From Niveispirillum cyanobacteriorum (GTDB lineage: Bacteria > Pseudomonadota > Alphaproteobacteria > Azospirillales > Azospirillaceae), in the NCBI RefSeq assembly GCF_002868735.1, contig NZ_CP025611.1, forward strand, positions 1,544,501 through 1,608,500: 64,000 nt of DNA, in the 5' to 3' direction. Numbering within the stretch: position 1 is the first letter of the stretch; each line of letters opens with the position of its first letter. The notes beneath the pieces are model-generated. The model ran no database searches. It saw only the letters and a list, made by a program, of their open reading frames with translations, and was not told the origin of the DNA. Of the stretch, positions 1 through 8,595 are shown in pieces. The position numbers and the translations under genes are program-made.

Positions 1-200
1 CATCACGCAACATGCGCATGGGACGCTCTCTTTTCATTTTTTGGAGTAGCCCGGATGGGGCACGGTGGGAACGCTAACTGACGCCATGTCGAGATAGGCC
101 GGCAGTGACGCACCGCACAGTGTCCTCCACACGCTTTTGCCATTGAAGGTCTGTCGTCGCCCGGCGTAGCAAGAAGACACGGCAGCAGAAGGGTGAAACA

Positions 201-1061
201 GTGCGGACCATCCTGACCATCCAGTCCCATGTCGCCTTTGGCCATGTCGGCAACCGGGCTGCCGTTTTCCCCTTGGAACGGCTGGGCTTTGATGCCATCG
301 CCGTTAATACGGTGCAATTCTCCAACCATACCGGCTATGGCGCCTGGACGGGCATGGTCCTGCCGCCCGACCATATCGCCGATGTGTTAAAGGGGGTGGA
401 GGCGCGCGGAGCCATGGATGGCGTGCATGCCGTCCTGACCGGCTATATGGGCGATGCGGCGCTGGGCGATGTCGTCCTATCGGCGGTGGCACGGGCCAAA
501 CAGGGCAAGGCGGATGCGCTCTATTGCTGTGACCCCGTCATGGGCGATGTCGGGCGCGGGTTTTTTGTGCGACCCGGCATCCCGGAATTCTTCCGCGACC
601 GCGCCGTGCCCCAGGCCGACATCATCACACCCAACCAGTTTGAGCTGGAATTCCTGACCGGCCACACCGTCACCGACCTGTCATCGGCCCTGTCGGCCAC
701 CAAGGCAGCCCGGAAATTGGGGCCCCGCTGGGTGATGGTGACCAGCCTGACGCGAAGCGACGCGCCCGATGACAGTATCGAAATGCTGCTGGACGGGCCG
801 GATGGCGCCTTCCTGGTTGCCACCCCGCGCCTGGACCTGTCACCCATGCCCAACGGGGCCGGTGACTGTGTCGCTGCCCTGTTCCTGGCCAAGTTCCTGG
901 AAACCGGCGACGGGCAGTTGGCGCTGTCGCATGCGGCATCGGCCATCTATGCTGTATTCCGCGCCACGCGCGACGCCGGGCAGCGGGAATTGCAGATCAT
1001 CGCCGCACAAGACCAGCTTGTTCACCCTTCCCGCTTTTTCAGCGCCAGCCGTGTGGACTGA
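201..1061 (+). CDS. pdxY: Pyridoxal kinase PdxY
   Basis: Cytoplasmic kinase of the vitamin B6 salvage pathway that phosphorylates pyridoxal (and related vitamers) with ATP. The 286-residue protein shows the ribokinase-family PdxY pattern: an N-terminal SHVAFGHVGN substrate loop at residues 9-18, ITPNQFELE around 141-149, and the anion-hole motif NGAGD at 218-222 with Asp222 as expected catalytic base. Length matches the family. The start is GTG; upstream AGAAGGGTGAAACA gives a weak ribosome-binding site. It stands alone, with no B6 partner gene nearby. Assignment is by clear family resemblance; PdxK versus PdxY rests on the overall PdxY-like N-terminus. Confidence 0.93.
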   Translation: MRTILTIQSHVAFGHVGNRAAVFPLERLGFDAIAVNTVQFSNHTGYGAWTGMVLPPDHIADVLKGVEARGAMDGVHAVLTGYMGDAALGDVVLSAVARAKQGKADALYCCDPVMGDVGRGFFVRPGIPEFFRDRAVPQADIITPNQFELEFLTGHTVTDLSSALSATKAARKLGPRWVMVTSLTRSDAPDDSIEMLLDGPDGAFLVATPRLDLSPMPNGAGDCVAALFLAKFLETGDGQLALSHAASAIYAVFRATRDAGQRELQIIAAQDQLVHPSRFFSASRVD

Positions 1062-1146
1062 CGCGCGTGAAGGGTGCGGGCTTGCAGCACCGGTGCCGCT
1101 TGTCTATTTGAACTGATGACCCTGCCGCCTTAGGAGCGCCGAACGG

Positions 1147-1551
1147 ATGTCCCGCCTGACCCTTGCCAGCCTTGCCCTGCTCACAGGCCTGCTGTCCGTG
1201 CCATCCATCCAGGCCCAGCCCGCGGTACAGCGCGGCCCGCAGGGCGAATTCGGATGCGAGGTGCAAAAGGGCAATCCGTGCCAGGGCCGTGTCGATTTCA
1301 ATGCCGGGAAGAGCTTTGAGTTCAAAATCCCCGGCCCCGGCGACGTGACGTTTGAGAATAAGGGCAATAAGCGCTGCGTTCTGGAATATTCCATCACCGA
1401 AAGCACGCTGGCCGCCACGGGCCGGCAACTGTCGCTGGGTCCCGGCCAGAACCAGGTGCTGGCCGTGCGCGATGCCGGCGGCATGGTCATCCGCTTCTTC
1501 AATCGCGGCATCGGCTCCACCACCTGCGACCTGACGGTCGGCTTGTCCTGA
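1147..1551 (+). CDS. Small secreted protein of unknown function
   Basis: I do not recognise a family. The 134-residue product begins with a typical Sec signal peptide (basic MSR, hydrophobic LTLASLALLTGLLS, probable cleavage after IQA near residue 24). The mature part of about 110 residues is rich in Gly, Asn and beta-type segments and has four cysteines (FGCEV, NPCQG, KRCVL, TTCDL), compatible with two periplasmic disulfides. TTAGGAG just upstream is a reasonable ribosome-binding site. It sits between pdxY and a secreted RidA-like gene, with no obvious functional link. Confidence 0.7.
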   Translation: MSRLTLASLALLTGLLSVPSIQAQPAVQRGPQGEFGCEVQKGNPCQGRVDFNAGKSFEFKIPGPGDVTFENKGNKRCVLEYSITESTLAATGRQLSLGPGQNQVLAVRDAGGMVIRFFNRGIGSTTCDLTVGLS

Positions 1552-1639
1552 CGCCCGGACCCGTCACCGGCCCGTTACACACCGTAACTGTCAGGCAAAA
1601 CCACTTCTGATATCGGCTTCATCCTTAACCATAATAAGG

Positions 1640-2143
1640 ATGGAGTGTGTGATGATGAAACGCGGTTTTGCCCTGGCCCTGCTGGCCTGCGGACTGTCGT
1701 GCCTGCCAGCCCTGGCCGGTGCTCGGAATGAAGCCACCGTGATCATGCCCGATGATGAACGGGTGAAGGCCCTGTTCACGGAATGGGGTTTTTCCGACGC
1801 CGTGGTGACGGGCGACACGGTCTATCTGTCGGGCGTGGTGGCGGCCCTGCGCCCCGGTGAAACCGACCTGAAGCTGGCCTACACCCGCGCCATGGACCGG
1901 TTGGGCATCATCCTGGGCCGGGCGGGCGTCACCTGGGACGATGTGGTGGAGATGACCACCTACCACACGGATATTCCCGGCCAGATGCCGGCCTTCAAGG
2001 AAGTGAAGCACCTTTACGTCAAGGCGCCGTTCCCCGCCTGGACCGCCATCGGCATCACCCGTCTGGTGCCCGACAACGGCATTACGGAGATTAAGCTGGT
2101 GGCGAAACTGCCAAAGAAAAAGGACGGATCAGGAACACCCTGA
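1640..2143 (+). CDS. RidA/YjgF-family protein with a signal peptide
   Basis: Member of the RidA (YjgF/YER057c/UK114) family. Cytosolic RidA proteins hydrolyse reactive enamine/imine intermediates; exported members have unknown substrates. The 167-residue protein starts with a signal peptide (MMKRGFALALLACGLSCLPALAG), then carries the family core with VYLSGVV near residue 62, the helix containing TRAMDRLGIILGRAG, and the conserved FPAWTAIGI strand near the C-terminus. The first Met could also be the one six residues in, which fits the signal peptide better. A hairpin overlapping the stop codon probably ends transcription. Family call is firm; function is open. Confidence 0.85.
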   Translation: MECVMMKRGFALALLACGLSCLPALAGARNEATVIMPDDERVKALFTEWGFSDAVVTGDTVYLSGVVAALRPGETDLKLAYTRAMDRLGIILGRAGVTWDDVVEMTTYHTDIPGQMPAFKEVKHLYVKAPFPAWTAIGITRLVPDNGITEIKLVAKLPKKKDGSGTP

Positions 2144-2152
2144 TCCGTCCTT
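2121..2152. terminator. Convergent terminator hairpin
   Basis: Stem AGGACGGATCAGG / CCTGATCCGTCCT with a 5-nt loop, followed by TTCT on the plus strand and flanked by AAAAAGG on the other side. It overlaps the last codons of the RidA-like gene and lies between two convergent genes, so it can serve both strands. Confidence 0.8.
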
Positions 2153-2170
2153 CTGCGTGTTTGCCGCCGG

Positions 2171-4240
2171 TCAGAACCCGGCGCGCAGCGACAGGCGGAA
2201 GTCGCGGCCCGGCTGCGGCAGCACATCCTTCAGGAAGGAAGTGGCCAGCCGCACCTCCTCATTCGTCAGGTTGCGCAGTTCCATCAGCAGGGTGATGTCG
2301 CGGTCGGCAATGGGGTGCCAGTCCAACGAGGCGTTGAACACCATCGAATCGTTGGTCGGCAGCTCGTAATCGGCGATGCGCTTCTGCTTGTCGGTCCACA
2401 CGCCTTCGAACCGCGCCGCCACCGTCGCCAGCTCAAAGCCCAGGCCGGCACGGGCCGACAGGGCCGGGATGCGCGGCAGGGGCGTGTCATTGTCGCGGTC
2501 GGTGGCACGGACATAATCCACGCCGCCATCCAGCGTCACCGTCACCTGATCGTTGCGCAGGACCGTCGTCTCGGCCTCCACCTCAAAGCCCCAGAAGCGG
2601 GCATCGGTGGCGGAGAACTGGGCGACCGGCAGCCCCTCCTCCTCCGCCCCCGTCAGGCGTTCATAGATGTACTTGTCGTAATCAGTCAGGAACAGGTTGA
2701 CCGACCCCGTCACCGGCCCGCCGGATTTCTTCAGGGTCGCTTCCACGCCCAGGCCCGTCTCCTTGCCCAACGTGCCGTCGCCCCGCTCATAGGTGCTGGT
2801 GGCCAGATGGGCGCCATCGGACAGCAGTTCTTCGGCATTGGGCGCCCGCTGGGTGCGTGACAGGGTGACGCCCGTCATCCAGCCATCACCCAACTGCCGC
2901 GACGCGCCCGCCGACACGGAAACGGTGGTGAAATCGCGGTCGAAATCGACACTGCCCGCCGTCACATTCTGCCGCTCCAGCCGCACCCCGCCTTCCAGAG
3001 CAAAGGGCGCCAGGTCCAGGCGTTGCAGCGTGAAGACACCCATCTGGTCGGTATCGCTGGGCGGCAGGAAGGCTTCATCCCCGATGGCTTCGAAGTTGCG
3101 GCTGCTGGCCTGGACGCCGACGGCGCCTGACAGGTTGCCCATGGCGCGCTGCACCATCTCGATGCGGCCTTCCCAGCCCTTGTTCAGGAAGCGGGTGCCC
3201 GTCTCGCCGCCTTCCAGCTCCTTATGCTCGTAATCCGCCCAGCCAAAACGCACGCGCGTCGTCTCAAAGATGCCATAGGGCTGGTTGACCTCGCCCATCA
3301 GATCCAGGCGCGTCTGGCCCAGATCGATGCGCACGGGGCCTTCCTCTGCCTCGCCTTCCTCGCCCTCATGGCTATGGCCGGCGGGAACGCCGTAATTGCT
3401 GTCGAACCGGCTGGCCGACACGCCCAGGAAGCCCCAGTCCCCCAGGTAGGACAGGCCGGCAGTCGCGCCCTTCTGGGTCAGATCGCTGTTATCGACCCGG
3501 CCCTTGGCCTCTTCCTCCTCCCCTTCATGCTCATGATCCTCCTCTTCGCGAAGGACCTTGGATTCCAGGAAGCCCGGCACTTTGTAGTCGTCCGCTTGGC
3601 GGTAGAACCCATCCAGATGCAGCACGAACGGCCCATCCAGCCGGGCATCAATGCCGGCGGCCAGGGACCGTTCATCGGCATTGCTGCCCACGCCGATGCG
3701 GGCAAAGCCATCAACCCCGTCCTTCGGTTCGGCAATCGGGATGCGGCCATCCAGGACGTTGATCACGCCGCCCACGGCGTTATTGCCGTACAGAAGCGTG
3801 ACCGGACCACGCACCACCTCCACCCGCTTGGCGGTGGCCAGGTCCAGGGCCGGGGCATGATCGGGGCTGGTGCTGCTGGCATCGATGCTGCCGATACCGC
3901 CCGACAGTATGCGGATACGGTCGCCGCCCTGACCCCGGATGATGGGCCGCGACGCGCCTGACCCGAACGCCGTCTGCGACAGGCCCGGCAGCTTGTCCAG
4001 CGCCTCGCCCAGCGTGGTCGACAGCGCCCTGTCCAGCGCCTCACCCGACAGGCTGGACGTGCCTTGCAGGATATCGAACCGCTTGGCCCCGATGGGCGAG
4101 GCGGTGACGATGATCTCCTCCACCCGGTCATGGGCCGAACTGTCCGCCGTGGGTGCCTGTTGCGCCATGGCGGGCGCTGCCGCCACCGCGCTGCCTATCA
4201 CCGCCGCCACCAGCCAAACAAGCGCCTTGTCCGTCCGCAT
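2171..4240 (-). CDS. TonB-dependent receptor with His-rich loops (ZnuD-like)
   Basis: Outer-membrane TonB-dependent transporter of 689 residues. It has a signal peptide ending at AMAQQ (residue 28), a TonB-box-like EEIIVTA at 41-47, a plug domain to about residue 165 with RPIIRGQGGDRIRIL and VEVVRGPVTLLYGNNAVGG, then a beta-barrel ending in RDFRLSLRAGF with the usual aromatic last residue. Two acidic, His-containing extracellular-type stretches (EEEDHEHEGEEEE at 233-245 and GHSHEGEEGEAEEG at 288-301) resemble metal-capturing loops of zinc receptors such as ZnuD. A perfect Zur-box-like palindrome lies just upstream. I infer zinc uptake; copper or another transition metal is possible. Confidence 0.88.
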   Translation of the reverse strand: MRTDKALVWLVAAVIGSAVAAAPAMAQQAPTADSSAHDRVEEIIVTASPIGAKRFDILQGTSSLSGEALDRALSTTLGEALDKLPGLSQTAFGSGASRPIIRGQGGDRIRILSGGIGSIDASSTSPDHAPALDLATAKRVEVVRGPVTLLYGNNAVGGVINVLDGRIPIAEPKDGVDGFARIGVGSNADERSLAAGIDARLDGPFVLHLDGFYRQADDYKVPGFLESKVLREEEDHEHEGEEEEAKGRVDNSDLTQKGATAGLSYLGDWGFLGVSASRFDSNYGVPAGHSHEGEEGEAEEGPVRIDLGQTRLDLMGEVNQPYGIFETTRVRFGWADYEHKELEGGETGTRFLNKGWEGRIEMVQRAMGNLSGAVGVQASSRNFEAIGDEAFLPPSDTDQMGVFTLQRLDLAPFALEGGVRLERQNVTAGSVDFDRDFTTVSVSAGASRQLGDGWMTGVTLSRTQRAPNAEELLSDGAHLATSTYERGDGTLGKETGLGVEATLKKSGGPVTGSVNLFLTDYDKYIYERLTGAEEEGLPVAQFSATDARFWGFEVEAETTVLRNDQVTVTLDGGVDYVRATDRDNDTPLPRIPALSARAGLGFELATVAARFEGVWTDKQKRIADYELPTNDSMVFNASLDWHPIADRDITLLMELRNLTNEEVRLATSFLKDVLPQPGRDFRLSLRAGF

Positions 4241-4260
4241 TGCTGAACCCTCAATTCAAA

Positions 4261-4274
4261 TACGTTATAACGTA
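4261..4274. promoter_or_regulatory. Zur-box-like operator upstream of the TonB receptor
   Basis: TACGTTATAACGTA is a perfect 14-bp palindrome ending 20 bp upstream of the receptor start codon. Zur sites in alpha- and gammaproteobacteria centre on GTTATAnnATAAC-type palindromes, which this resembles. Taken with the His-rich receptor loops it suggests repression by Zur when zinc is sufficient. No zur gene is in the window. Confidence 0.6.
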
Positions 4275-4364
4275 ACGGTTGATAGTCGCGTTGGCGGCGG
4301 TGGGTCAAGCCTTGATACAGGGCGGTCTTGTCGCAGGGTGGGCGAATGGTGCCCTGGGTGAATA

Positions 4365-5351
4365 TCACCCTGCCACCAGCAGCCCCATCCCCACCACCAG
4401 CCCCGCGGCAATCAAGGCGCTGATGGCGTAGAGCGCCATGCCGGCGCGCAGGTCGCGCGGCGTGGCCCTCGCGCGGCCATTGCCCAGCCAGGGCTCCTTG
4501 ACCACCCTGTCCCCTTCCCGCCGGGGGCCGGCGACCGACAGGTCCAGAACGCCGGCAAAGGCGGCGATGGGCAGGGCGTCGGCCCCCATCGGGTGCCCCT
4601 TGGCCCCGCGCACATCGCGCAGGCCCGACGCCGCACGGGCGCGCGGCACGAAGGACGCCGCCAGCAACAATACCAGGGCCGCGATCAGGGCGGCCGGAAA
4701 CCCAACCCAGGAGGTCAACCGCCGGGCCAGCGCCCCAAACCGGGCATGGCGCGGCGTGTCATGGCCGATGATGCGCGCCGTCCCATCCAACGCCGCCCAG
4801 ACCAGCAGGCCCGCCAGCCCAAACAGGGCATAGAACAAAGCCGGCGCCACCACGCCGTGAGTCAGGGCACGCGCCGCCCCCTCCGCCCCGGCCCGCACGA
4901 TGCCGTGATCGTCCAGGCTCCAGAGTTGCCGGTCGGTCAGGGGGCCAACGGCCTGACGTGCCGCCTCCGTCTCCCCCGCCTCCAGCGCCGATACCGTGCG
5001 TGACATGGCACCCCAGGGCAGGCGCAGCGTCAGGCAGCGCACCAGGATGATCAATTCCAGAAAGCCCCCCGCCGGCACATGCCGCACCAGGACCGACAGG
5101 CAGAACCCAACCAGGATGCCCAGCGCCAGCAGCAGGATTGTGACCAGAGAGCCGCGCGCCCCGCGCACCCCGTCCGTCCGGTCGATCCGGTTCAGCCGCC
5201 GGTCGAACTGCACCACCGCGCGCGCCACCAGATCGGCCGGCCCCGGTAAAAACCGGCGCAGTAATGGGCTGTCACCGATGCAGGCATCGACGATCAGGGC
5301 AATGACCAGCAGCAGCAGGGTATCAACCCCACCGGAATAGGGCAGCAGCAT
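4365..5351 (-). CDS. cobD: Adenosylcobinamide-phosphate synthase CobD/CbiB
   Basis: Integral inner-membrane enzyme of cobalamin biosynthesis that attaches aminopropanol (phosphate) to adenosylcobyric acid. The 328-residue sequence fits the CobD/CbiB family: VDACIGDSP near the N-terminus, the loop LTDRQLWSLDDHGIVRAGAEG around 140-160, and KGHPMGADALPIAAFAGVLDLSVAGPR near 245-270, with several hydrophobic membrane spans. It lies alone, with no other cob genes nearby and no cobalamin riboswitch that I can see in the short upstream gap. Its LDDH is somewhat diverged from the usual RDT-type motif. Confidence 0.85.
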   Translation of the reverse strand: MLLPYSGGVDTLLLLVIALIVDACIGDSPLLRRFLPGPADLVARAVVQFDRRLNRIDRTDGVRGARGSLVTILLLALGILVGFCLSVLVRHVPAGGFLELIILVRCLTLRLPWGAMSRTVSALEAGETEAARQAVGPLTDRQLWSLDDHGIVRAGAEGAARALTHGVVAPALFYALFGLAGLLVWAALDGTARIIGHDTPRHARFGALARRLTSWVGFPAALIAALVLLLAASFVPRARAASGLRDVRGAKGHPMGADALPIAAFAGVLDLSVAGPRREGDRVVKEPWLGNGRARATPRDLRAGMALYAISALIAAGLVVGMGLLVAG

Positions 5352-5431
5352 GGGGCTATATCCACGCGGGACAAAGGTGGGCCATGGTTAACCGGTGGCC
5401 CAGCGCGGCGGAAGCGGAATCGTCGCGCGAA

Positions 5432-6724
5432 TTAAGCCTTCCCCACCTTCGGCCACGTAATGGCATCCACCGCCCCGCATTCATCACACACGGCGTGCCA
5501 GTCGCTATGGCTGGTGCCGCAACTGGTACAGCGCCAGCGGGGATCGGCAGGCGCCGACATGGCCTGGTTCAGGAAGGCCTGGACCTCCGGCCCCTCACCC
5601 TTTTCCGCCCGCGCCACATCGGCCAGCCGGCGATAGGCGCGGGTGGTCGGGGCCAGTTCGCGAACCTTGTCGAGATGCGACCGCGCCACACCCCAAAGCT
5701 TGGCGTTGATTGCCGCCTCGGCCAGGGCGAAATGCGCGTCCGCCTGACCGGGCTTCAACGCCACCAGCGCCTCATAGCGCTTGACCAGCGTCAGCGGGTT
5801 CTGGTCCGCCGACGCCTCGCCCCAGACCTTGGCCAGATCGGGGTGCGGCGATTGCCGCCACGCCTGTTCCAGCACCTTCACGGCCTTGGCATGTTTGCCC
5901 GCCTTGGCCAGCAGGCGCGCCAGCAGCGTTGCCGCCGGCACCCGTGCGGGGTCCAGATCGAACGCTGCCTGGGCCGATTGCAGGGCCTGATCGGGCCGCC
6001 CCGTGGCCATGGCCTTGCGCGCCTCTTCAATCAGCAGGGCGGCGCGGCGATGGCCGGCATCATCCTTGGGCAGGGCTTTGACCTTCTGCGCCTTGACCAG
6101 GGCGGCATCGGCTTCCAGCCAGTTGCCACCGCCTGCCTCCAGCTCCGCCAGCGCCTTGGCCGGCCAGTCGGCCTTGGGCCGCAATTCCAGCGCGCGGCGG
6201 GCATGGTCCAGGGCTGCCGGGCGGTCCCCCCGCTCCATGGCCTGGGTCAGCAGGGCACGCCGTGCCGCCAACTCCGTCGCGGGCTTGCTCAGCATGGCCT
6301 TGTAGGCCGACGCCGACGCCACCGCATCGCCGCGTAACTCTGCGGCACGGGCCGACAGCGGCAGGGTCAGCGACGGTTCACGCAGCAGCTTTTCTGCGGC
6401 CTTCGCGGATTTGGTGGCAATGTCGGCATCACCCGCCGATGCCGCGACCCAGCCCTGGGCCAGGGCACGGAACCCACCCTCACGCCGGCGCGCATTGCGG
6501 CTGCGGCCAAAGGCGCCCGGCCCGTTGCGCAGGATGCGCCACAGCCGTGCGATGCTGGCGGCAATCCAGGCGGCCAGCAGGACCAGGATGGCGCCGATGC
6601 CCACCGGCATCTCCACCACATGCTCCAGCCATTCAATCGTCACCCGGCCCGGACGCTGCGCCAGCCAGACGGCAGCCGCCACCAGAATGCCGATCTTCAG
6701 GAAGAATATCAGGGATTTACGCAT
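5432..6724 (-). CDS. hemY: HemY-type heme biosynthesis protein (TPR membrane protein)
   Basis: Inner-membrane TPR protein of the HemY_N family (the proteobacterial HemY, not the Bacillus protoporphyrinogen oxidase); it is linked to heme synthesis and its exact role is unclear. The 430-residue protein has two N-terminal membrane segments (FFLKIGILVAAAVWLA and IGAILVLLAAWIAASIARL), then helical TPR repeats, and ends with a zinc-ribbon-like CTSCGTSH...CDECGA pair of Cys motifs. I chose the internal ATG because it overlaps the upstream mic60 stop codon (ATGA), which implies translational coupling. It is the last gene of the hem operon. Confidence 0.9.
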   Translation of the reverse strand: MRKSLIFFLKIGILVAAAVWLAQRPGRVTIEWLEHVVEMPVGIGAILVLLAAWIAASIARLWRILRNGPGAFGRSRNARRREGGFRALAQGWVAASAGDADIATKSAKAAEKLLREPSLTLPLSARAAELRGDAVASASAYKAMLSKPATELAARRALLTQAMERGDRPAALDHARRALELRPKADWPAKALAELEAGGGNWLEADAALVKAQKVKALPKDDAGHRRAALLIEEARKAMATGRPDQALQSAQAAFDLDPARVPAATLLARLLAKAGKHAKAVKVLEQAWRQSPHPDLAKVWGEASADQNPLTLVKRYEALVALKPGQADAHFALAEAAINAKLWGVARSHLDKVRELAPTTRAYRRLADVARAEKGEGPEVQAFLNQAMSAPADPRWRCTSCGTSHSDWHAVCDECGAVDAITWPKVGKA

Positions 6725-7896
6725 CAGCGGTTCTCCCCGTCCCTGGCCCCGTTCCCGGCATCCGCCTTGCCGGGACCCGCCATGCGGGCCAGCGACATGT
6801 CGGCCAGGGTGGCGGCGGCGGCTTCTGCCGCCATACGCGCCTCGGCCAGTTTCAGCCATTCTACGGCGGGACCGGCGGCATGGGCCGGCAACCGCTCCAT
6901 CTCCTCCACCGCGCGCGGCAGGTCATTGGCCAGCATCGCTGCCTCGGCACGGGCCAGAACCGCATCGGCATTGTCGCCCGCCACCTCGCCAGAGGCGCGG
7001 CGGAAGGTGATGATGCTGGTCAGGCGGCCCAGGACACGGTCGGTCCAATCCGCCCCTTCCCGGTCGCGGTCGGCGCGCAAGACGGCGGGTGCCAGCAGGC
7101 GGAACTTCTCCCGCAGCTCGATATCCCCCGCCAAGCCAGTTTCCGCCGATGCCGACAGGGGCGCCAGCAGATCCAGAAGCGCGGTATCGTTGGCGGCCAG
7201 CGCCTGCGCCGACCGCAATTCCCGCGCATAGGGGCGCCCACCGCTGAGCGCTGCCTGCAACTGCCCCACGGCGATGATCAGCGCCTCGCCCACAGCGCCC
7301 ATCTGCCGGCGGGTTTCCAGCATGGTTAGGCGCGGGATCACCTCCGCCGACACTTCTTCCAGCGTCTGCACGCGGTGGGTCAGGGGGGCCAAGTCAACCG
7401 TCTCTGTCTTGCGATCTTCCAGGGCGGCGATGCGGTCGGCCAGCGCCTCAGTGGCGGAGATATCAACCCCACCCTGCGGCCCTTGTTCCGCCGGCACCTG
7501 CACCGTCTCCCGGGCAACAATGGTTGTGTCCCCCGACAGGCGGCGTTCAAGTGCGTCCTGGCGCTTCGACAGGGTCTCCAGCGACGCGCGCAGCGCCTGC
7601 TGCTCCGTCTCCACGGCATTAAGGCGCTGGGCCAGCGGCGACAGGTCAGCCACGGCAGGCGGCGGTGCATTCAGGTCGCGCCAGAAGCCATAGCCCGACA
7701 GACCCGCAGCCCCCAGCGCCAGCAGCAAGGCCGTCCCGCCCAGAAGGCCGCCGCCGCCACTGCGCTTGGCCGCCACCGGCGCCGGGTTCACCTTGGGTGC
7801 TGCGGGCTTTGCGTCCTGCTTCTGGGCACTGGCTGCGATTTCGCGTTCCAGATCGGCCAGGCTGGGGCTATTGCCCGTCTTGTCACTGTCGCTCAT
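6724..7896 (-). CDS. Mic60/mitofilin-family inner-membrane protein
   Basis: Bacterial homologue of mitochondrial Mic60 (mitofilin, COG4223). In alphaproteobacteria this protein shapes intracytoplasmic membranes and contacts the outer membrane. The 390-residue product has a charged cytoplasmic N-terminus, one membrane span at about 51-72 (LLGGTALLLALGAAGLSG), a long helical coiled-coil periplasmic region (about 85-210), and a helical C-terminal domain matching the mitofilin signature region. It lies between hemD and hemY with a 3-nt gap before and a 4-nt overlap after, the arrangement known across alphaproteobacteria. Confidence 0.88.
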   Translation of the reverse strand: MSDSDKTGNSPSLADLEREIAASAQKQDAKPAAPKVNPAPVAAKRSGGGGLLGGTALLLALGAAGLSGYGFWRDLNAPPPAVADLSPLAQRLNAVETEQQALRASLETLSKRQDALERRLSGDTTIVARETVQVPAEQGPQGGVDISATEALADRIAALEDRKTETVDLAPLTHRVQTLEEVSAEVIPRLTMLETRRQMGAVGEALIIAVGQLQAALSGGRPYARELRSAQALAANDTALLDLLAPLSASAETGLAGDIELREKFRLLAPAVLRADRDREGADWTDRVLGRLTSIITFRRASGEVAGDNADAVLARAEAAMLANDLPRAVEEMERLPAHAAGPAVEWLKLAEARMAAEAAAATLADMSLARMAGPGKADAGNGARDGENR

Positions 7897-7899
7897 TCC

Positions 7900-8595
7900 T
7901 CAACTCCCCTTCACCGCCGGCAGCAGGGCCAGCAGGCTGGCCGCATCGGGCTGCACCGCCACACGGGTCTGGCTGAAACCGAACCCCTGGGCGGCGCGCG
8001 CAACCGCAGCCGAAATGCACAGGGCCGTCAGACCGCCCATGGGCGCCGACAACCCGGCCTTTTGTGCCAACCTAACAAACACGCTGGCCGTACGCGGCGA
8101 AAAAAGCGCCACATAGGCTACCTGTCCGTCACGCAGGGCCGTCACCGCTGCGTCGGGCAGGTCATCCACCGGCACCGCACGATAGGCGGTAATCCTTGTG
8201 ACAACAACGTCAGCGGGTGAAAGTTCCCCCGCGACATCCTCACCCGACAGGTGCAGAACCCGTGGCCCCCGGCCCGACAACAGGCGGGAAAGGGAGATCA
8301 CATCCCCACCGGCGGCATAGACCTCCTGGAAGCCCAGTTCCCGCGCCAGCGACGCCGTCCGTTCACCGACAGCATAAAGCGGCAATACGCGCTCCGCACT
8401 GCGGGCGGCCAGTTCCCGCAGGCCATTGGCGGAGGTGACGGCAACAGCGTCAAAGCCTTTCAGGTCAAGGGGCGGTCCCGGCACGGGCTGGATGGTCAGA
8501 AGCGGAGCCATTACGGGAACGTAGCCCAGCGCCTTCAACGCCGCTTCTGTTTCCGCCGCCCCCGGCTCTGGCCGTGTGACCAGGACGCCCGTCAC
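7900..8595 (-). CDS. hemD: Uroporphyrinogen-III synthase
   Basis: Cyclises hydroxymethylbilane into uroporphyrinogen III, the second step after HemC. The 231-residue protein shows the HemD two-lobe pattern: VLVTRPEPGAAETEAALKALG at the N-terminus, DAVAVTSANGLREL near residue 50-64, and the later VAYVALFSPRTASVFVRL strand. Sequence conservation in HemD is low generally, so context matters: it overlaps the hemC stop codon by 4 nt with a GTG start (GTGA), and is followed closely by mic60. Confidence 0.93.
   Translation of the reverse strand: MTGVLVTRPEPGAAETEAALKALGYVPVMAPLLTIQPVPGPPLDLKGFDAVAVTSANGLRELAARSAERVLPLYAVGERTASLARELGFQEVYAAGGDVISLSRLLSGRGPRVLHLSGEDVAGELSPADVVVTRITAYRAVPVDDLPDAAVTALRDGQVAYVALFSPRTASVFVRLAQKAGLSAPMGGLTALCISAAVARAAQGFGFSQTRVAVQPDAASLLALLPAVKGS

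Noticed and set aside
1-200. Partial gene at the left edge
   Set aside because: No convincing coding frame, start or conserved motif; treated as upstream region of pdxY. A divergent gene starting near base 3 on the minus strand cannot be excluded.
5352-5431. Cobalamin riboswitch upstream of cobD
   Set aside because: The gap is only about 80 bp and shows no B12-box-like sequence.
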